64,000 nucleotides of DNA from Aquiflexum sp. TKW24L (lineage in GTDB: Bacteria > Bacteroidota > Bacteroidia > Cytophagales > Cyclobacteriaceae): contig NZ_JAMFLG010000013.1 of assembly GCF_023502205.1 (NCBI RefSeq), forward strand, positions 62,001-126,000. The letters run 5' to 3'. A program made the translations under genes and the position numbers. The first letter of the stretch is position 1, and the number at the start of each line of letters is the position of its first letter. Of the stretch, positions 1 to 7,701 are shown piece after piece. The notes beneath the pieces are model-generated. The model searched no databases, was not told where the DNA came from, and was given only the letters and a program-made list of their open reading frames with translations.

Positions 1-371
1 TGTCCATAAAGGTCATCCAAGGTTTTATTCAAATCATCTGTCAATCCTCCATGCGGCCTTGAAGTCTGTATCATAGAACTGCGCTGCGCTGTCAGCCACC
101 TGAATCTTGAAGCGGGGTCCATCTCTGCTATGGGACTTCCAGATTTTGTCCCCTCACATATTTTGGTAAATGAGTCCAAATAATCACAGAGCAATGCCAA
201 ATCAACCTCAGGATCCAAAGCCAATAACTTACCCTCTTCTAAATAAATCCTGCTTTCTAAAAAATTCTCTTTTTTAGAACATAGAATCACGCCAACATTG
301 ACAAATTCCTCACGCTCCACCCGCGGAACTACACGGATGACCGCATACTCATATAAGTGTTTGCCTTGCAT
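1..371 (-). CDS. DUF3037 family protein (partial, runs off the left edge)
   Basis: An open frame of 123 codons begins with ATG at 371 and stays open to the window start, so the C-terminus is missing. The protein begins MQGKHLYEYAVIRVVPRVER and continues with FVNVGVILCSKKENF, which matches the start of DUF3037 proteins as I know them (a short family found next to HipA-like kinases). It overlaps the 3' end of the upstream HipA-like gene by 23 bp, so the two are almost certainly co-transcribed and translationally coupled. Function is unknown; the pairing with a HipA-like kinase is the main clue and suggests a kinase partner or substrate. The frame does not start early enough to appear as a complete gene inside the window. 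Confidence 0.75.
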   Translation of the reverse strand, partial: MQGKHLYEYAVIRVVPRVEREEFVNVGVILCSKKENFLESRIYLEEGKLLALDPEVDLALLCDYLDSFTKICEGTKSGSPIAEMDPASRFRWLTAQRSSMIQTSRPHGGLTDDLNKTLDDLYG

Positions 372-1152
372 CTTGCGCTTCTTTTACAAATACATCTGAA
401 TGTTCCATTCTGAGTGAAAGGAATTGTTTATACACTGTCCTTGCTTCTTCAGCTGTTTCCACGTCCCGAGAAGCCAAAAGCCATTCATCAGGAATAGCTT
501 CAATCAAAGTATTGACCTGATCCATTTTTAATTTTTCTTTGAATTCCTGATTAACTTCCTCCAACTTATCCGCATACGGCAAAAGCACGTGATCCTTGAT
601 GGAAGGAAACGGTCCGGTGGCGTGTCTCTCCCAATTGTCCCAAGAATGGTGAAACAAAAATGCCGCCCCATGGTCAATCAACCAAAGTTCACGCTTCCAG
701 ATCAGCATATTGGTATTGCGGAAAGTCCGGTCTACATTGGTAATCAAAGCATCAAGCCACACAATCTTGGAAGCTAGCAATCCATCTACTTTGGAAGCTC
801 CGGGGTCGAAAGTCAGTGCTTTGGATAAAAAGTGCAAACCCAGATTGAGTCCTTGACTGCCCTTCAGCAAATCCTGGATTTCCTCATCACCTTCGGACCT
901 GCCAAATGCCTCATCGAGGTAAGCAAACACCAATTCCGGAACTTTCAGCCCAAGCATCCTTGCGATTTCCCCACCTAACAATTCGGATATCAGTGCCTTT
1001 TCCCGCTGTCCAGCACCACGGAACTTGAGCACATAATCAAACCCATCATCCGCTTCTGCCAATGCCGGCAATGAACCCCCTTCACGCAAAGGCATCACAT
1101 AGCGCATCACGTTGACAATTCGGAGAAGGTAATTTTGAAAAATTTTATCCAT
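349..1152 (-). CDS. HipA-like kinase domain protein
   Basis: A 267-residue protein with the layout of the HipA-like kinase family: a lysine strand VLKFRG near residue 43, a catalytic-loop-like segment NVDRTFRNTNML at 139-150 (D141, N146, N148), and LIDHGAAF with D160 in the place of the metal-binding DFG aspartate. It is much shorter than E. coli HipA (about 440 residues) and lacks the N-terminal HipA subdomain, as is usual for the stand-alone proteins paired with DUF3037. The next gene downstream is DUF3037, overlapping by 23 bp. No HipB-like helix-turn-helix antitoxin is seen nearby, so calling it a toxin is not justified; a small protein kinase of unknown target is the safest description. 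Confidence 0.75.
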   Translation of the reverse strand: MDKIFQNYLLRIVNVMRYVMPLREGGSLPALAEADDGFDYVLKFRGAGQREKALISELLGGEIARMLGLKVPELVFAYLDEAFGRSEGDEEIQDLLKGSQGLNLGLHFLSKALTFDPGASKVDGLLASKIVWLDALITNVDRTFRNTNMLIWKRELWLIDHGAAFLFHHSWDNWERHATGPFPSIKDHVLLPYADKLEEVNQEFKEKLKMDQVNTLIEAIPDEWLLASRDVETAEEARTVYKQFLSLRMEHSDVFVKEAQDARQTLI

Positions 1153-1287
1153 GATAATTTCATTAGGAAGATTTCAGCTTGTAAAGTTATTAGAACAGGT
1201 AGAAAATCAGTCAAGTGAGAATATTTAAATAAAGAAAAATAGAAATCAATTCAGGTGCTCTCCAAAACAATCTTCTGGCATAATTTT

Positions 1288-1315
1288 TTGCACTCATATT
1301 AATTATCTAATTTTG
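1288..1315 (+). promoter_or_regulatory. Candidate Bacteroidetes promoter for the pseudouridine synthase gene
   Basis: A TTTG ends at 1290 and TAATTTTG lies at 1308-1315, fitting the Bacteroidetes -33/-7 pattern (TTTG and TAnnTTTG), although the 17-nt spacing is shorter than the usual 19-21. The start codon follows 25 nt later at 1341. Moderate support only. Confidence 0.4.
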
Positions 1316-1340
1316 CATCCCTATTTGGGAGAAAAAGAGC

Positions 1341-2051
1341 ATGAAAAAAATTGATTTTAAGGACCTTATTCTGTTTGAAAGCGAGGATTACCTTGTCATC
1401 AATAAGCTTCCGCATCTATCGACTTTGGACGACAGACACGAGGCGCAGAATATCTTGGACCTCGCCAAACAGTATATCCCGGATGCCCAAGTTTGCCACA
1501 GACTCGACAAGGAAACCTCAGGTTGTCTCGTCATCGCCAAAAATCCTGAAGCTTACCGAAACATCGCCATCCAGTTTGAAGACAGGAAAGTAAATAAAAT
1601 CTACCATGCAGTCGTGGAAGGCATTCACGAATACAAAGAGGTAATGGTGGACAAGAAAATCCACGCAAATAATAAAGGTATCGCCAAATTGACCAAGGAT
1701 GGCAAACCGGCCCAGACCATTTTCAATACAGTCAAAACCTATTACGCCCACTCTCTGATCGAGTGCAAACCGATAACCGGAAGACTTCATCAAATCAGGA
1801 TTCACCTTGCCTATCTGAGATCCCCGATTTGTGGCGATGAAACTTATGGGGGCAAACCGGTGTATCTATCCGCACTTAAGCGACGATTCAATCTCAAAAA
1901 AGGGACTGACGAATTGCCCATTATGCAGCGGGTGTCGCTCCATGCCTATTCAATTGGATTTAAAGGAACCAAAGAAGAGAGAATAGAGGTGGTCGCTCCT
2001 TACCCAAAAGACTTTGACGTTTTGGTCAAACAATTGGAGAAAAACGCCTAA
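1341..2051 (+). CDS. RluA-family 23S/tRNA pseudouridine synthase
   Basis: A 236-residue protein that would isomerise specific uridines in RNA to pseudouridine. The family signature HRLDKETSG lies near residues 53-61 and contains the catalytic aspartate; GRLHQIRIHLAYL near 148-160 is the conserved second RluA motif. The chain starts directly with the catalytic domain (SEDYLVINKLPHLST) and has no N-terminal S4 domain, so it is a short RluA/TruC-type enzyme rather than an RluD-like one. The exact target base cannot be told from sequence. It stands alone, divergent from the HipA-like gene and just upstream of the ribosomal block, which has its own promoter. Confidence 0.9.
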   Translation: MKKIDFKDLILFESEDYLVINKLPHLSTLDDRHEAQNILDLAKQYIPDAQVCHRLDKETSGCLVIAKNPEAYRNIAIQFEDRKVNKIYHAVVEGIHEYKEVMVDKKIHANNKGIAKLTKDGKPAQTIFNTVKTYYAHSLIECKPITGRLHQIRIHLAYLRSPICGDETYGGKPVYLSALKRRFNLKKGTDELPIMQRVSLHAYSIGFKGTKEERIEVVAPYPKDFDVLVKQLEKNA

Positions 2052-2084
2052 CTCAAAGAAAATGTGGGCAATAAATTTGTTTCT

Positions 2085-2116
2085 TTTGCAATAAAAAGAA
2101 ATTACTTCTATCTTTG
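2085..2116 (+). promoter_or_regulatory. Promoter of the rplM-rpsI operon
   Basis: TTTG at 2085-2088 and TATCTTTG at 2109-2116 are separated by exactly 20 nt, an almost ideal Bacteroidetes housekeeping promoter. About 50 nt of leader precede the GTG start at 2173. Confidence 0.75.
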
Positions 2117-2172
2117 TGTCCCTTTTTGAGGGTGAAGTATATTTAACAAGCTAATAATTAAACATTTACACA

Positions 2173-2616
2173 GTGGATACATTAAGCTACAAGACCAAAT
2201 CAGCGAATGCTGCTACTGTAGAGAAGAACTGGGTGGTAGTGGATGCCCAGGCTGCAGTATTAGGTAGATTTGCGAGTGAGGTTGCAAAAATCTTGAGGGG
2301 TAAGCACAAGCCTTACTACACCCCTCATGTTGACTGCGGAGACAACGTGATTGTCATCAATGCAGAGAAGGTAAGGCTGACCGGCAGAAAGATGGACGAA
2401 AAAATCTATGTTCGCCACACAGGCTACCCAGGCGGGCAGCGTATTTCTACACCAAAATTGTTGAAAGCGAAATCGCCTTCAATATTGGTGGAAAAAGCTG
2501 TCAGAGGTATGCTTCCAAAGACCAGACTTGGAAGCCAACTGTACAGAAATCTGTTCGTTTACAATGGTCCTGAGCATCCTCATGCTGCACAGCAACCAAA
2601 AGAACTCAAATTCTAA
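2173..2616 (+). CDS. rplM: 50S ribosomal protein L13
   Basis: A 147-residue protein of normal L13 length, one of the early-assembling large-subunit proteins. It carries the expected WVVVDAQAAVLGRFASEVAK start and the central RHTGYPGG and KAVRGMLP segments typical of L13. The start is a GTG, with the N-terminal extension DTLSYKTKSA before the conserved VVVDA; this extension is usual in Cytophagales L13. Followed after 11 bp by rpsI, as in most bacteria. A strong Bacteroidetes promoter lies 57 nt upstream. Confidence 0.97.
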   Translation: MDTLSYKTKSANAATVEKNWVVVDAQAAVLGRFASEVAKILRGKHKPYYTPHVDCGDNVIVINAEKVRLTGRKMDEKIYVRHTGYPGGQRISTPKLLKAKSPSILVEKAVRGMLPKTRLGSQLYRNLFVYNGPEHPHAAQQPKELKF

Positions 2617-2627
2617 TCCTAGGATAC

Positions 2628-3014
2628 ATGGAAATCATCAATACAATAGGTAGAAGGAAGACATCAGTCGCCAGAATCTACATGCAACCAGGAAAAGGAG
2701 AGATCTCTGTAAATAACAGAACGATCGAAACTTATTTCCCTTTTGAACTACACCAGATCATCGTCAAGCAACCATTGGCACTCGTAGGTGTTGAAGGGAC
2801 TTATGACATCAAAATCAATTTAGACGGTGGTGGTATCACAGGACAAGCTGAAGCAGCAAGGATGGCAATATCCAGAGCGCTTTGTGAGTTCGATGCCGAA
2901 CACCGATCAGCTTTGAAAAAAGAAGGTTTCCTTACAAGAGATCCAAGAATGGTCGAGCGTAAGAAGCCGGGACGTAGAAAAGCAAGGAGGAAATTCCAGT
3001 TCTCCAAACGTTAA
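2628..3014 (+). CDS. rpsI: 30S ribosomal protein S9
   Basis: A 128-residue protein of standard S9 length. It starts with the conserved GRRKTSVAR segment and ends in the basic tail PGRRKARRKFQFSKR, whose terminal KR contacts the anticodon arm of P-site tRNA in the 30S subunit. The middle GGGITGQAEAARMAISRAL block is the S9 fold signature. It follows rplM by 11 bp and is 41 bp ahead of rpsB, so it belongs to one transcription unit with both. Confidence 0.97.
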   Translation: MEIINTIGRRKTSVARIYMQPGKGEISVNNRTIETYFPFELHQIIVKQPLALVGVEGTYDIKINLDGGGITGQAEAARMAISRALCEFDAEHRSALKKEGFLTRDPRMVERKKPGRRKARRKFQFSKR

Positions 3015-3055
3015 TCAGGAATTCTTTGAATTTTATATCGTAACTATATTTATTA

Positions 3056-3817
3056 ATGGCACAAATAGAATATAAAGACTTACTGGATGCTGGTGTTCAC
3101 TTTGGACACTTGACGAGAAAGTGGGATCCAAGAATGGCCCCGTATATCTTCATGGAGAAGAACGGTATCCATATCATTGACCTAAACAAAACGCTTGTTT
3201 GCCTCGAAGAAGCATCCAACGCAATCAAGCAGATCGTACGCTCAGGAAAAAAAGTAATGTTCGTCGCTACTAAAAAGCAGGCGAAAGACTTAGTGGCTGA
3301 TGAAGCAAGAAGACTCAACATGCCTTTCGTAACTGAAAGATGGCTGGGTGGAATGCTAACCAACTTCGCTACTATCCGCAAATCGTTGAAAAAAATGTCT
3401 ACCATCGACAAAATGATGAAAGAAGACGCTTATACTAACCTTGCGAAAAAAGAGCGTTTGATGATCACAAGACAAAGAGAGAAAATGGAAAGTGTGTTGG
3501 GCGGTATCGCTGACCTGACTAGACTTCCTGCTGCTCTTTTTATCGTAGACATCAAAAGAGAACACATTGCGATCGCAGAAGCACAAAAGCTTGGTATCCC
3601 TGTATTCGCTTTGGTAGATACCAACTCTAACCCAAATGAGGTGGAGTTTCCAATCCCTGCCAATGACGATGCATACAAATCCATCTCTTTGTTGATCAAA
3701 GCGTTCGGTACAGCTATCGAAGAAGGCCTTTCCGAGAGGAAAAGAGACAAAGAAGATGCTAAACTTACCGAAGAGGAAGAAGCAAAGAAAGCTGTCGACG
3801 CAGAGACACAAGAGTAA
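3056..3817 (+). CDS. rpsB: 30S ribosomal protein S2
   Basis: A 253-residue S2. The start ATG gives [18 protein letters not shown], and the conserved [24 protein letters not shown] and WLGGMLTNF blocks are present. The C-terminal about 25 residues are an acidic, lysine-rich tail ([16 protein letters not shown]), common in Bacteroidetes S2. It is followed by a hairpin terminator and then tsf, the usual partner. Confidence 0.97.
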   Translation: MAQIEYKDLLDAGVHFGHLTRKWDPRMAPYIFMEKNGIHIIDLNKTLVCLEEASNAIKQIVRSGKKVMFVATKKQAKDLVADEARRLNMPFVTERWLGGMLTNFATIRKSLKKMSTIDKMMKEDAYTNLAKKERLMITRQREKMESVLGGIADLTRLPAALFIVDIKREHIAIAEAQKLGIPVFALVDTNSNPNEVEFPIPANDDAYKSISLLIKAFGTAIEEGLSERKRDKEDAKLTEEEEAKKAVDAETQE

Positions 3818-3840
3818 TCCACTTTGATATACTGATTACA

Positions 3841-3879
3841 AAAATTGAACACAAGGTCTCGCCCTGTGTTCAATTTTTT
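3841..3879 (+). terminator. Intrinsic terminator between rpsB and tsf
   Basis: The arm at 3841-3856 pairs with 3863-3877 (AAAATTGAACACAAGG against CCTGTGTTCAATTTT) with one bulged A and a six-base loop, followed by a run of T to 3879. It lies between two genes usually co-transcribed, so it may attenuate rather than fully stop transcription. Confidence 0.75.
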
Positions 3880-3919
3880 GTTTAATATGAAATTCTTAAA
3901 TAAATAAAAGACAATAACA

Positions 3920-4750
3920 ATGGCTATTACTGCACAAGAAGTAAACAAACTGAGACAAATGACAGGTGCCGGTATGATGGACTGTAAAAAAGCCCTTACC
4001 GAAGCTGAAGGTGATTTCGAGAAAGCGATTGACATCCTTAGAAAAAAAGGTCAGAAAGTTTCAGCTTCAAGAGCTGACAGAGAAACCAAAGAAGGTACCA
4101 TCGTCACTCACGTAAGTGCTGACGGAACTGTCGGTACATTGCTTTCATTGACTTGCGAAACTGACTTTGTTGCCAAAAACGAAGGATTCGTAAACTTCGC
4201 AAATGAATTGTTGACTATCGCAACGAGCAACCATTCTGCCTCAACAGAAGAAATTCTTGCCCTTCCATATGAATCAATCACTGTTCAGGACAAGATCATC
4301 GAAATGACCGGAAAAATCGGTGAGAAGATCGAAATCTCTCATTATGAAGTTATCAAAGGTGAAACTGTTGTTCCTTATATCCACTCCAATGGTAAATTGG
4401 GCGTATTAGTTTCTTTGGTAAACACCAAAGGTACTGACGTAGAAGAAGCTGGAAAAGACGTAGCGATGCAAATCGCAGCCATGAATCCTGTAGCAGTGGA
4501 CAAAGACGGCGTAGACGCTTCAACTGTCGAAAGAGAAATTGAAATCGGTAAAGATCAAGCAAGACAAGAAGGCAAGCCTGAAGAAATGTTGGAAAAAATC
4601 GCTTTGGGTAAATTGCAGAAGTTCTACAAAGAAAGCACCTTGCTAAGCCAGGTTTTCGTAAAAGACAATGCAAAAACCATAGCCCAATACCTTGATGGTG
4701 TAAGCAAAGGATTAACAGTTTCCGCTTTCAAAAGAGTTACTATTGGTTAA
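3920..4750 (+). CDS. tsf: Translation elongation factor Ts
   Basis: A 276-residue EF-Ts, the nucleotide-exchange factor that reloads EF-Tu with GTP. The N-terminal UBA-like domain has VNKLRQMTGAGMMDCKKAL; the signature TDFVAKNEGF sits near residues 79-88. Length matches the bacterial norm. It follows rpsB after a terminator-like hairpin and ends in front of a strong bidirectional terminator, closing the ribosomal block. Confidence 0.97.
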   Translation: MAITAQEVNKLRQMTGAGMMDCKKALTEAEGDFEKAIDILRKKGQKVSASRADRETKEGTIVTHVSADGTVGTLLSLTCETDFVAKNEGFVNFANELLTIATSNHSASTEEILALPYESITVQDKIIEMTGKIGEKIEISHYEVIKGETVVPYIHSNGKLGVLVSLVNTKGTDVEEAGKDVAMQIAAMNPVAVDKDGVDASTVEREIEIGKDQARQEGKPEEMLEKIALGKLQKFYKESTLLSQVFVKDNAKTIAQYLDGVSKGLTVSAFKRVTIG

Positions 4751-4794
4751 TAGGTCCCGATAGCAGGATGGTTAATTGGTTATTAAATAATGAG

Positions 4795-4824
4795 AACCTT
4801 CGGTCAAAAGCCGAAGGTTTTTTT
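4795..4824. terminator. Bidirectional intrinsic terminator between tsf and the sulfatase gene
   Basis: Perfect nine-base-pair stem AACCTTCGG (4795-4803) and CCGAAGGTT (4811-4819) with a 7-nt loop and a T run to 4824. It ends the tsf transcript and also lies at the 3' end of the converging sulfatase gene. Confidence 0.85.
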
Positions 4825-6277
4825 ATTCGAACAATTTAAAAACAGGATTGGGAACGTGTGCTGCCTCAAAAAGCTTGGCCATTTCTTTGATCAGTTCAGG
4901 ATTCGAATCGGCCACGTTTCGGGATTCCGAAGGATCATCTTTTAGATTGTACAATTCAATGAGAGCATTCTTGTCTTTTTTGACGTTGAGCCTTAACGCT
5001 TTCCAGTCTCCTTTTCGGATTGCCTGCCTGCCTCCTAATTCGACAAATTCCCAATAAAGGTAATCATGCTGTTTTTGAGCTGACTCACCTTTTAAAGTGG
5101 AGACAAATGAAATCCCGTCAATGTTACTTTCAATTTTTTCACCTACTATCTCAGCTAAGGTGGGTAAGAAATCCCAAAAGGCCGAAACGTGTTCAGTCCG
5201 TGTTCCAGGTTTTGTTTTACCCGGCCACTTCACAATCAGTGAAGTCCGGATTCCTCCTTCATATAAATCCCTTTTGTACCCTCTTCTCCCTGCATTGCTT
5301 TGGAAAAAATCCGGGTCGTTGCCGCCTTCTTGATGTGGTCCGTTGTCAGAAGCAAAAATGATAAGGGTATTTTCGGTCAGTCCGAATTCTTCGAGTTTTT
5401 GGATAATCTCTCCGACCTGCCTGTCCAATTGCTCCACCATGGAAGCATATACGGCTCGGGGATATTCCACTGATTGATAACCAGGGATAATGATATCCGC
5501 ACCGTAGTCATGTCCTTTGGGCGCGAGATATGGTTTTTCATCCCCAAATTTTTCTCTATACTTTTTCAATAAAATAGTGTCGGAAGTCGCCAACTCGGCA
5601 TGGGGTATCACCATGGGCACAAACATGAAGAATGGCTTGTCTTTATGGTTTTCAATAAATTTCAAAGATTCTACATGAATCACATCAGGCGCATAGGTGG
5701 ATTTTTTGGTCCAGTCATTGCCTTCAAGCATCATCTTTTGTTTATTGTCCCAAAGGTATTCAGGATAGTAGCGGTGGGCATAGCGTTGACAATTGTACCC
5801 AAAAAACCTGTCAAAACCCTGATTGTTGGGATCGCCCGTGGTTCCGATAAAACCCAATCCCCACTTGCCAAAAGCCCCGGTGGCATAGCCAGCCTTTTTC
5901 ATCATTTTGGGAATGGTCATAATGCTATCTGGCATCGGATATTGCCCTTCAGGTTGTACTTCAAAATTCCCCCTGATCGGAGTATGTCCGGTATGCAAGC
6001 CTGTCATCAAAGCGGACCGCGATGGTGCGCAAACAGTTGCTCCGGAATAGTGATTGATAAACAGCATTCCCTCGCCTGCCAGCTTATCGATACTTGGGGT
6101 TTCGATTTTAGTTTGACCCGTTACTCCCAAGTCTCCATAGCCAAGGTCATCGGCGAGTATAAAAATGATGTTAGGTTTCGTGGATTCCGTTTCAGCGATT
6201 GATTTTTCCTTAACTGGACTACAGGAAATAAGGCTAAAAATTAAAGAGAAAATTGCCAGGTATAAGTTTGACTTCAT
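4823..6277 (-). CDS. Arylsulfatase-family lipoprotein
   Basis: A 484-residue sulfatase that would hydrolyse sulfate esters on glycans. The N-terminus is a lipoprotein signal with lipobox SLISC, cysteine at residue 19, so it is probably anchored in the cell envelope. DDLGYGD at 43-49 supplies metal-binding aspartates, and CAPSR at 83-87 is the sulfatase signature whose cysteine becomes formylglycine. The later GKWGLG, SDNGPH and GGIRTSLIVKWPG segments are typical of the arylsulfatase A-like S1 class. The gene stands alone between the tsf terminator and a DUF4230 gene. Carbohydrate substrate cannot be predicted; maturation needs an anaerobic or aerobic formylglycine-generating enzyme that is not in the window. 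Confidence 0.92.
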   Translation of the reverse strand: MKSNLYLAIFSLIFSLISCSPVKEKSIAETESTKPNIIFILADDLGYGDLGVTGQTKIETPSIDKLAGEGMLFINHYSGATVCAPSRSALMTGLHTGHTPIRGNFEVQPEGQYPMPDSIMTIPKMMKKAGYATGAFGKWGLGFIGTTGDPNNQGFDRFFGYNCQRYAHRYYPEYLWDNKQKMMLEGNDWTKKSTYAPDVIHVESLKFIENHKDKPFFMFVPMVIPHAELATSDTILLKKYREKFGDEKPYLAPKGHDYGADIIIPGYQSVEYPRAVYASMVEQLDRQVGEIIQKLEEFGLTENTLIIFASDNGPHQEGGNDPDFFQSNAGRRGYKRDLYEGGIRTSLIVKWPGKTKPGTRTEHVSAFWDFLPTLAEIVGEKIESNIDGISFVSTLKGESAQKQHDYLYWEFVELGGRQAIRKGDWKALRLNVKKDKNALIELYNLKDDPSESRNVADSNPELIKEMAKLFEAAHVPNPVFKLFE

Positions 6278-6323
6278 ATTTTGAATTTCATTGTCCTTTA
6301 ATAATTAGTCCTACCAAAAGAGA

Positions 6324-6938
6324 CTACCGCTTCAAATTTTTCATCTGCTCAGGACTTTCAATGATGACCTCATTGTACTTTAGTGTCCATCCCATGGATT
6401 TGGTGAGGATATAAATATTCACGAGCTCGCTCATCAATCTCTCCTGCGCATTGTCTTTGAGACTGGAAGATTCTATTTTTTTACGGAATTGAGCGGTCAC
6501 ACTACTCTTGATTTTATTGTAATCTTTGGCTTCAAATTTATTGAAGTAATCTTGTGTTACGTCGTAATATTCAATTTCAGGATAGATGTTGATGACAGGT
6601 TCAGGGATTTTGGTGATTACCACCGTTTTGTTTTCTTCGTCAATCCTCGTTTCCAACTGCCTCAGGTCATATTCCACTGTCGCTTTGGCGTTGGCTACAA
6701 CCAAGGCTTTTTTGTCTGAAGGGAAAAAATCCAAAAATAGATTCCGGGAATTTTTGAAGGTGAAAACCTGTGAATAGTACCCTTCGGTCACGATCAACTT
6801 TCCCACATTTTGGATTTGGATCATGGCTGAGTTGGCCCGAATTTCATCCTTATTTTCCCTTTTACCTACAAAATACCAGATACTTCCAAGTACCAAAAGC
6901 GCTGCAATAAAGCCGAAAATGAATCTATTCATGATCAA
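6324..6938 (-). CDS. DUF4230 membrane-anchored protein
   Basis: A 204-residue protein with one N-terminal transmembrane segment at about residues 5-24 (FIFGFIAALLVLGSIWYFVG) followed by a soluble domain that I recognise as DUF4230 from VGKLIVTEGYYSQV, the strand-rich centre TVEYDLRQLETRI and the C-terminal helix ARLMSELVNIY-like segment (residues QERLMSELVNIY). The family has no assigned function. It lies 46 bp upstream of the sulfatase start on the same strand and could share its transcript. Confidence 0.75.
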   Translation of the reverse strand: MIMNRFIFGFIAALLVLGSIWYFVGKRENKDEIRANSAMIQIQNVGKLIVTEGYYSQVFTFKNSRNLFLDFFPSDKKALVVANAKATVEYDLRQLETRIDEENKTVVITKIPEPVINIYPEIEYYDVTQDYFNKFEAKDYNKIKSSVTAQFRKKIESSSLKDNAQERLMSELVNIYILTKSMGWTLKYNEVIIESPEQMKNLKR

Positions 6939-6999
6939 TGATTTTGCTTAAAGTTGGGGAAAATTAAGTGGGTTTACAAAGAAGTAACGGTGTTAGCAT

Positions 7000-7695
7000 T
7001 CAAATAGATTTCAAAAAATCAATCAGTTCTGTTGGTTTGTTTGAATTCAAAATCTTGCAATTCCAAAAATCCCGACTGGATTTTGGGAATGTCCATGTTC
7101 TGTCTTTTGGGAGAAGACCGTTTATTCTTTCTATCAAAGAACCTTTATCAATCCATCCAACAAAAAACATATCCTCTCTATATCGCCAAGCAGAAATGGC
7201 ATCATAAATACGCTGCGGATCTTTTTTGGTAAAATCGACCACCAAAGTTTTTAACCAATCGTCCTTGGCTTTTCTCTTTTGGTTGAAAAATACCTGCAAG
7301 TGAATATCGCCTCTAAGATTTTCGATTTTATCTTCTCTTTTGATGAGCTTGATGTCACGATTCAAAATGGCATTCTGAATGGTTTGGTCAGCATCGGGAA
7401 CCAAGGAAGTTTTGAGTTCTATGTTCTTTCCTCTATACACAAAATCAATATCCACCTGATCGTCCTCCAAAATCAGGTTGGTTTTTTCCACCTCAATGCC
7501 ATTTTCTTTCAGCCATTTTTGAATGGCAAACTCCCCCAAAAACCCACGAAGCATACAATCAAACTGAATATTTGGATGGCGGGATCTGAGGTTGTCCAGT
7601 TCTGAAATATTGGAATTTTCCAGCGCTTTTTGGATCGATTCGAGGATTTCGGATTCGGTCAGGGGAAGATGAAGGATATGCTCGAAACTGACCAT
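7000..7695 (-). CDS. Putative type II restriction endonuclease, PD-(D/E)xK type
   Basis: A 231-residue protein starting 6 bp after the methyltransferase stop codon, so the two form an operon. The segment VDIDFVYRGKNIELKTSL contains an aspartate (D82 or D84) about ten residues before E93-L-K95, the usual spacing of the PD-(D/E)xK nuclease core, and GFLGEFAIQKWL at 51-62 resembles the preceding helix with its acidic residue. I do not recognise a named family or recognition site. The call as endonuclease rests on this motif and the methyltransferase neighbour; it would cut unmethylated target DNA in the cytoplasm. Confidence 0.6.
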   Translation of the reverse strand: MVSFEHILHLPLTESEILESIQKALENSNISELDNLRSRHPNIQFDCMLRGFLGEFAIQKWLKENGIEVEKTNLILEDDQVDIDFVYRGKNIELKTSLVPDADQTIQNAILNRDIKLIKREDKIENLRGDIHLQVFFNQKRKAKDDWLKTLVVDFTKKDPQRIYDAISAWRYREDMFFVGWIDKGSLIERINGLLPKDRTWTFPKSSRDFWNCKILNSNKPTELIDFLKSI

Positions 7696-7701
7696 TGGAT
7701 A

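Noticed and set aside
349-1152. Classical HipBA toxin-antitoxin module
   Set aside because: The kinase is shorter than HipA and no HipB-like DNA-binding gene is present; the partner is DUF3037.
3430-4035. 201-codon frame on the minus strand across rpsB and tsf
   Set aside because: It lies across two ribosome-related genes with firm identity; a shadow frame.
5600-6202. 200-codon frame opposite the sulfatase gene
   Set aside because: It is antisense to a clearly conserved sulfatase and has no recognisable domain.
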